Below the pieces are notes generated by a model. The model saw only the letters and a program-made list of their open reading frames with translations. It did no database searches and had not been told where the DNA came from. The position numbers and the translations under genes are program-made. DNA of 64,000 nt from Pinus tabuliformis (taxonomy: Eukaryota; Streptophyta; Pinopsida; Pinales; Pinaceae): positions 651,870,871-651,934,870 of the forward strand of contig CM062811.1 of the NCBI GenBank assembly GCA_031772625.1. The letters run 5' to 3'. Shown in pieces: positions 56,870 to 64,000 of this stretch (within the stretch, counting starts at the first letter, position 1; every line of letters starts with the position of its first letter).

Positions 56870-59800
56870 CATTGTCTTCCCAAGCTTTGATTCCCTTTGT
56901 CTCAATTCACAACGAGGAAAAGGGATGGTGCCATCCTTCCCCATGTTTCCCACTTCGCAACATTTAATGCTTATTAGTGAAATTTTGTGGTTGGTCAGGG
57001 AAAAATTAAAGAGTTAGTGCGGTCGGTGTGGTTCCACCCAATGAGCACATCACTAAAAATCAACAAGCATGCCACATAAACCAACATGCACATCGTAGGA
57101 AATCCCATTATAACTATGGATCTATGTGTCCCTCCACTTAGGATACCCAATTAAAATTCACCTTTAATTTATTTTATGTTTACAACATAATGTATTTTCT
57201 ATCCATGGCCTTCATGCTAACATTACATAATCACAATTTTAACATTATAAAAACAGGGGTAACAGAAAGGATGTTACAAACCCCACCCCCTTAACAAAGC
57301 ACCATCCTTGATTTTTTCTAACTAGAAAACACAAAAAAATCTAAAATTATTGCTCTTAAATCTGTGGAATTTTCTATGTCCTGAATTATCATGCCTATCC
57401 ATATCGTTCAATATCCTCAATGCTTCCATAGTGAAAAACTCAATTCATTGTTTATTGGGACACACCCAATGAATTTTTAGTCACAATGAGTATGCACATG
57501 ACTCCTTGGAAACCAATTTGCTCATATTTCCTTTTCCTTTTAGTCACACACCTTCCAAGTTCAAGTATCATCTTCTTTACCTTAGTAGTCCCTTGGGAAA
57601 TCCATCCCTTGAAAAGGCTTCCTTGCACAGGAAGTGCGTTGATGGAATCTCATATCCAAGGAATCCTTGTGGCTTGCTCTAATAACAAAAAACATTTGTC
57701 ACAACATACCTCATGGGGATCAATGCATATCATAGGGTTCTAGTGTCACCACAATGGCCTAGTCCCTAAGGTCTTAAGCTCCACTATGTTGATAATACTC
57801 TGAGATTACAAAGATTATACCACTTAGATATTTCTTTTGATCAACAACATATATCTATTTTGGATAGTTCAACAACTCACCTATATCATAAGCTTACAAT
57901 TCTTATGAGCTTAATCAAATTAAGCCACACTTTTAATAAAAAATTATTTAAACGGATGCTTGTCTTTATGGTTACTCTTTCATTCCTTTCTCTTCATAGG
58001 TAATGAGTCTACCTTGTTGTCTTTACTAGAAAATATCCATCTTTACTAAGCAAGCTCCATATTTATCAAACAAGCTCCATGTTTGATAAATAAGAACCAT
58101 CTTTATGAAACATACTTTTCCTTTAGAAAACAAGCTCCATCCTTATCGAGCACACTATGTCTTGAATGAGCAATCTCCATATTTACTAAAAAATATTTGT
58201 CTTTACCAAACAAGCTCTCCCTCATTGCTCACATCCTGGTTTGGGATCGCCTTTATGAAACATGTAAAATTATTTATTAATTATGGATGATTAGAGACTA
58301 GGAATAAATAAGAGAATTTCTTCAAAGAAAAATAAAACATTCACAAATTTGCAGAAGGATAACAAGTGGAATGAATCCTCTATCCTATTCAATTTTGATT
58401 TTCTCCCTATATATCCGTGTCTCTATATTTCCAACCACTTGATGGTTAGGTTATTTTTCTTTGTTATAATTGAATAGAGATCCACTTTTGGAAATATGCA
58501 ATTACGGATTTGTCCTCAAAGATGGGTCCCATTTTAGATATTCTATATTTCCCTTTTTATAAATTAATTTCCAAAATAATTTGGTGATAGGCCCAAAATA
58601 GTTTGTAATTGTTATTTAAATTTTCATAGATTATATCCATAATTTTATCCCTAGGGACCACTTCTAATGTGTTCTTCACTCTTTTAACTTTCCAACAAGC
58701 TCTTCTTTTCCCAAAATAGGAACTAGAAACTCGAGTTATGACCATCAAAAGTTCATAATTCAACAACCATAAATCTTCTCGAAATGGGCCCAAAATAGTT
58801 TGTGAATTTATTTTAATTTACAAATCTTATATCCATAATATTTCCCTATATACCACTCCCAACATGTTATTCACTCTTTAAAATTTCCAACGACCTTTCC
58901 TTTGTGCAAAATAGACATTGTAAACGTATGTTATTGTCATTGGAAGTTCATAGATTAGCCCCTATAGATCCATGTGGAGGCTAAGATTGTGGAGAGGTTA
59001 TGGTTGTGTAGAGATAGGGTGTGTAGATATTAGGGTTTGGTGGAGATAGGTTGTGTGGAGGTTAAGATTCTGTCGAGATAGGGTTGTGCGGAGATAATAG
59101 TGTGCAGAGGAAATGTTATGAAATCATAATTTATAAAATGTCCGTGGGAATTAACATGTGCGGGGAAAAATAGTGATATCTTTGGCATATGACCTCTATT
59201 TTTTATTTTGTAATTTTTTTGGCAAAGCTAAGACATAAGGCTATCTAATGGGAAGATAGAATTTCACTATTTATTTCTTTCTAATGTCTCTTCTTTTCCT
59301 CTTACTTTTCAAAAGTAAAACCATCCTTGCTAAGAGATTGATTAAGTGATGGAGCTTTGTTATAGGTGCAGAAATTTTGCCCAATGGGAGTCCTCCCTTT
59401 TGGGTCTTTCGAGGCTTTTATATTATACACATTTTGTATGAAGTCTAATGGGAATATCATGAGGAAAGATCAATAGTCCCAAGAAACTAAATGTGTTATG
59501 TTAATTGTAGTTTCCAGTTATCTCCACCTTCCTAACAACAAAGCGAGAAGGTTAAAAAGTGCCGGAAAGTATTGGGTAGTCATGTTAGTTAATGGACATG
59601 ATAGACAAAACTTGTTCACATCAACCAAAGTTTCTCTAACTCCACCTCCCACTTATCGAAGTAAGGAGGGTTGCGGGTGCTGACAAGTGATGCAGTGGTC
59701 CCAACAAAACAATATTGTGAAATTATTTGACAACACAAGTATGTTTGTCGTCTTATCAGCATTTGGGCTAAGTAGTGGTGTGATCACAAATATCTAAAAT

Positions 59801-61035
59801 CTAGATGTTGAAGTCAAGGTATTTCAGTTGGAAGAGATGGAGAAAAGTGAGACATTGAGGGTTAATAACCTTTGGAGTTATAATGTGAAAGTGTAACCAT
59901 GCATGAATTATAGGCTAACATCCTTTTTAGTTAAGTCGATGTTCTACCCTTGACTATATGATTTGATATTGTGTAAAGGCTTATGAATTTGGGGATGGCA
60001 TGCATAATTTTGGGGAAGTACTTTAAGAACTATAGAATGAGAACCAATCCATATTCTTGACTCACAAAGGAAATCAACTTGGGACATTGATAGTTGTGGG
60101 TGAAGTGATTGCATGTGGCATCAATGAGCAATTCAGATAACTTACTATGATTCAAGCATTCTTTTGTAAATATATATAATAGATCCTAAAAATCGTGAAA
60201 ATGGTAATATTCACATAGTTTAGGTAGTTCAATATCACTAACTCGCGAATCTCTCTCTCTCTATATATATGAATGACAAAACTTGTTAACCATGAATATG
60301 TGGTGATTCAGTTATTCTTTCATGAATCACAAAGAAGCAATTTGTATCATCCCCATATCCTAGCTAGATAATGCTACCACACACAATAGCTAAGTATTAC
60401 GAAATAATCAATGAAAGCATGAAACCTAGGTACAATTTCATGAACCCTGGCCTATTTTTATAGCCCTTATGACTACACCAGCCCATGACTAGCATTCTAT
60501 GTTCACATAATGTTTTGTGTTCATATTAAATAATTGTACCAGATCTATGATAGGTTACACTTATACCTAACATTAACCTATATATTTGGGAAATGTAATT
60601 ATACATGAATAAATCATGTGATACCCAACAACATTGATTAAATTTACCATTATACATTCATTTATTCATATTAATGACGCACAATAGAATTTAAACACAA
60701 ATAACTTTCACATTTCAAAAGCCAGACTAAGGGTTTAAAATTAATGGCACATAAACATAATTCAATGTGCAGGGACACTTATCTAAATAAAATTAAAATT
60801 AGGTATGGGCCTTCCATGTTCCACCTAGCCATAAACTATGTGTTTCATAAACTCTAAACCATGGGTCACCCTTGAGCTAGTGCCTCAACTCCATGGGAAA
60901 CAATTTGTGCGTTCAGTACCAGACAACAACACTAGCAAAGATACCAACCCTAGTAGCGTCAAACTCCAACCACAAGCTCATGTTCCCTCTAGCCTGCACC
61001 CAAGTGGAGTAACCCTTCTCTACACCTAGTATTCC
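56870..61035. other. Spacer with minisatellites (copy B)
   Basis: Repeats 30407-34578, including the AAGCTCCAT-type array (58023-58253), the 197-bp tandem duplication (about 58587-58963), the GT/GA-rich array (about 58973-59103) and the paralogous block (about 59998-60360) with a shorter (CT)n. No gene seen. Confidence 0.6.
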
Positions 61036-62078
61036 CAGAATAAAATGAGAAAAACAACAAGTATTTTATTATTCAGAAATATATTCAATGTTCACTTGCC
61101 TCTTTGAGGGAGCAACCTCCAGCGGAGCAGAGATCGATTACAATAAGACTCGATGATCTTTCCTTTACTAAATAAGAATATTTATAGCTAAATGACATCC
61201 AAAACCCTAACTACTAGTGGTCCCTTGCATAACATGGGTTAACCACTTTATTTATTAACTATGGCCTGCTTACAACTAACTGTGGTACCTTTTCTCTAAT
61301 GCGGTTCAACCACTTACAATTATTAATTCGGGCTTTATTTACTCTCTAACTAACTATGACTATGACTCGACCCATTGGGATTATTACATAAATAAAGGGG
61401 TTAGGGTTGGACCCTAACATGCCCTCCCCCATCAAAAACAACCTTGTTCTCAAGGCTGAAGTTGCGAAAACTACTGAAGAATAGTGGTTGGTTCCTAGGT
61501 CGTATCTTCTAGAGAGGTGTCTTTCCACTTGACAAGGACTTCCATGATCGTGCAGCCACAAAGATGACTTTCATAGGTATCGAGGGCCTTCTCTGGTTGG
61601 ATACAAAGTAAGCCTTCCTCATCCAATTTGGGTAGACTTCTTTGAATTCTGCAATTGTTCCCCACCACTTTATTGAGGCATGATACATGGAAGACCAGAT
61701 GGATTTTTAAATTTGGTGGCCAGGCCAGTTTGTATACGACTGCTCCAATGAGTTGAAGTATCTGATAAGGTCCATAGAATTTTGGTGCTAGTTTCTGGCA
61801 ACCCTTTTCTTTGAGAGATGTTTGCTTATATGGCTGCAGTTGCAGGAATACCTGATCACCTTCTTGAAATTTGTGCTCAGAACAATGTTCTTCTGCCTAT
61901 TGGTTCATTCGATTTGAGCTTGATGTAGATTATCTTTGAGATGAGCTATCATAGCGACACGGTTCTGTAGGAGTTGATCAACTTCCCGCACCTTAGAACA
62001 TCCAGGGATATAAGAAATAGGTGAACGTGGTAGTTGGCCATACATTGCCTCGTATGGATTCATCTTGGTGGCTTCATG

Positions 62079-62993
62079 CTATTTAGTATTATACCACCAT
62101 TTAGCTAAAGGTAGCCACTGTACGCATTGATGTTGCTTTTTTGAAGTGAAGAACCTTAGATATGTCTCCAAATATTTTTTGAGTGCTTCTATTTGACCAT
62201 CGATTTGGGGATGATAGGTAGTACTTAGTTGGAGTTGTGTACCTTGTAGCTTGAAAAGTTCTTGCCAAAATTTGCTGGTGAAAGTGGGGTCGCGATTAGA
62301 CATAATGGAAGTCGACATGCCATGCAGTTTGAAGATCTTGTCCATGAAATCTTGAGCCACCAAAGTGGTGGAAAATGGGTGGGGTAGAGCACAAAAATGA
62401 GCATATTTAGAAAGTTTGTTCATAACCACCGTAATGACGGAATTGTTTCCTGACTTTGGGAGACCAGTGATGAAATCCATAGAAACATCTGTCTAGACAG
62501 AGGCAGGGAGTGGCAATGGTTGTAAGGTTCTCGGTAACTTGACTATTTCTCCTTTGTTGCATTGACACACATCACATTGAGCTACAAAAGTAAGAATTCC
62601 ATTTTTCATGACAGTCCAAAAGAAAGAATGACGAACACACGCATAAGTCTTCTGAAAGCTCGAATTCCCTGCAGGTTGAGATGAGAGAAACTCTTCCAAA
62701 ATGTGGGTTTTGAGGGTGGATGCAGGTGATATAACTACTTGATCCTTGTAGCGAAGAATATCATCCTTCCAAGAGTGGTCGACTGAGGAATTAGGATGTT
62801 CTCTCAAATTATTAATAAGTTGGGAGAGAGAGGGGTGTGAGAACCATTCCTTGCGGGCCTCCTCAATCCAATCTAGTATGGGAAGAGAGATTGATAGAAG
62901 GGTGCTTTCATCCTCCAATTGGAGCAATAACGCATCAACTACTACATTGTCACGCCCTTTCTTGTAAATTATCTCATAATCATTTCCCAGCAT
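62079..62993 (-). pseudogene. Integrase (chromovirus, copy B)
   Basis: Same motifs as 35622-36536 (MDFITGLPKSGNNSVITVV, TTYHPQIDGQIEALKKYLE, CDVCQCNKGE) with a handful of substitutions. Confidence 0.88.
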
Positions 62994-63658
62994 TTTGGAT
63001 AGCCATTTATTTTTCTATGGCGATGATAGACGTTGCTCAAAAAAATATTTTAGGCTTTGATGATCCGTGCAGATTTGAAAACGTCATCCCAATAAGTATG
63101 GTTGTCAGGTGTCTATTGCATGTAAGATGGCCATCATTTATTTCTCATAGGTAGATTGACCTAGATGTTTTCCACTCAGTTGTTGGCTGGTGAAGGCCAA
63201 TGGTCAACCTTCTTGCATTAATACAACACCAATACCAATACTGAAAGCATCAAATTCAATCACAAAATATTTGGTGAAGTCTAGTACGTCCAATATAGGA
63301 GTGGAGCACATGGCCTGTTTGAGAGCCACGAATGCCTGTTGAGCTACATCAATCCAGAGAAATGAATTTTTCTTGAGAAGATTACTGAGGGGTATAGTAA
63401 TGAGACCATAATTGTGGACAAATTTTCAATAGTAGCGAGTGAGACCCAAGAATCCCCCCAAACTCTTCAAGGTTTTTGGTTGGGGCCAATCTTACATTGC
63501 CTATATAATTTTTGGATCAACCCTCACTCCTTCACGACCCATATGTATCCCAAATACTCGACTTCTTCCACGCAAAAAGAGCACTTGGACAATTTAAAAA
63601 ATAATTTGTGATTCCAGAGAAGTTGCAAGATCAGGTCTACATGCTGAAGATGATTGTC

Positions 63659-64000
63659 CTAGGTTAGGTTGTAGATGATAATGTCATCAAAGAAGACGAG
63701 GACAAATTTTTGGAGATATGGTTTCAGCAGGTGGTTCATGAGGCTTTGAAAATTAGATGGAGCATTACAGAGACCAAATGGCATGATCAAGAATTCATAA
63801 TGGTCTTCATGAGTTCGAAAGGCAGACTTGGGAATGTTTACTTCCTTCAAGTGTATTTGGTGATAGCCAGAGCGAAGATATAGCTTGGTAAAGAGTTGAG
63901 CACCGTGTAGTTCATCAAGAAGATCATCAACAACTGGAATAGGAAATTTGTCTTTGACAAGTGAGCTTATTGAGGGCCCGAATGTCCGGACACATGTGCC
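63659..64000 (-). pseudogene. Reverse transcriptase, partial (chromovirus, copy B)
   Basis: Contains [17 protein letters not shown] and the catalytic [10 protein letters not shown]; cut by the window end. Confidence 0.85.

Larger units (their letters stand above)
45423..64000 (+). repeat. Large direct duplication, copy B
   Basis: Matches 18949-37543 base by base apart from scattered substitutions and small indels, beginning with the first base after the N run and still running at the window end. It holds the inner-edge-truncated LTR, the hairpin, the complete Ty3 element, spacers and the left half of the chromovirus. Confidence 0.95.
61036..64000 (-). mobile_element. Chromovirus, left part (copy B; continues past the window)
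   Basis: Shortened 3' LTR at 61036-61419 (here with the canonical CTAACA edge), chromodomain region about 61495-61700, integrase 62079-62993, RNase H about 62997-63610, and RT from 63659 to the window end. Same family and same outer LTR loss as in copy A, so the loss predates the duplication. Broken. Confidence 0.88.

Noticed and set aside
1-64000. CRISPR arrays, tRNA or rRNA genes, bacterial-type operons or riboswitches
   Set aside because: No array of regular repeats with unique spacers and no cloverleaf or rRNA signature noticed. The sequence is eukaryotic repeat DNA.

Overview
The window reads as nuclear DNA of a land plant with a large, repeat-rich genome. The evidence is a plant-type LINE whose ORF2 ends in an RNase H domain, a Tat-like Ty3/gypsy element primed by tRNA-Asp, a chromovirus, and long AT-rich spacers. 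The first long ORF belongs to a protein type I associate with gymnosperm repeats; this is recall, not a search, so 'gymnosperm' is only a suspicion. I see no convincing intact host gene, no tRNA or rRNA gene and no CRISPR array. Nearly everything identifiable is a transposable-element fossil.

Layout. 1-3000: 3' part of an LTR-type element on + (51-bp tandem repeats, a 330-aa ORF, charged and coiled-coil ORFs, a polypurine tract, a candidate LTR with 19-bp repeats and a TATA box). 3001-6040: AT-rich spacer with a diverged tandem duplication. 6042-12540: a nearly full-length but decayed LINE on -, with a 220-bp tandem duplication in its 3' UTR. 12783-20318: a Tat-like Ty3/gypsy fossil on - with one 1.49-kb LTR and an RNase H-like domain both before and after the RT. 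20319-21440: non-coding DNA with a perfect 83-bp inverted repeat around a (TA)n core. 21446-30401: a complete-looking but broken Ty3/gypsy element on + (two LTRs, 5-bp target duplication CTCCA). 30407-34578: non-coding DNA with minisatellites. 34579-40861: a chromovirus on -. 40862-43000: debris of another Ty3 element on -. 43000-45322: AT-rich spacer. 45323-45422: a run of 100 N.

From the base after the N run (45423) to the window end, the sequence repeats 18949-37543 in direct orientation at about 98-99% identity by eye: the same LTR piece, hairpin, complete Ty3 element with identical CTCCA target duplications, spacers and half of the chromovirus. The pair is therefore either a recent segmental duplication of about 26.47-kb spacing or two haplotypes (or an assembly error) joined across the gap. 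Its boundary at an N run makes the artefact reading a serious possibility.

Relative timing: the two LTRs of the complete element differ far more (about 8% in the stretch I compared, plus indels) than the two large copies differ from each other. The insertion therefore long predates the duplication. Nothing here looks like a new cellular system. The most interesting points are the duplication and its uneven divergence, the de novo inverted duplication forming the hairpin, the unusual domain orders in two of the Ty3 elements, and the accessory ORFs downstream of integrase or close to an LTR.
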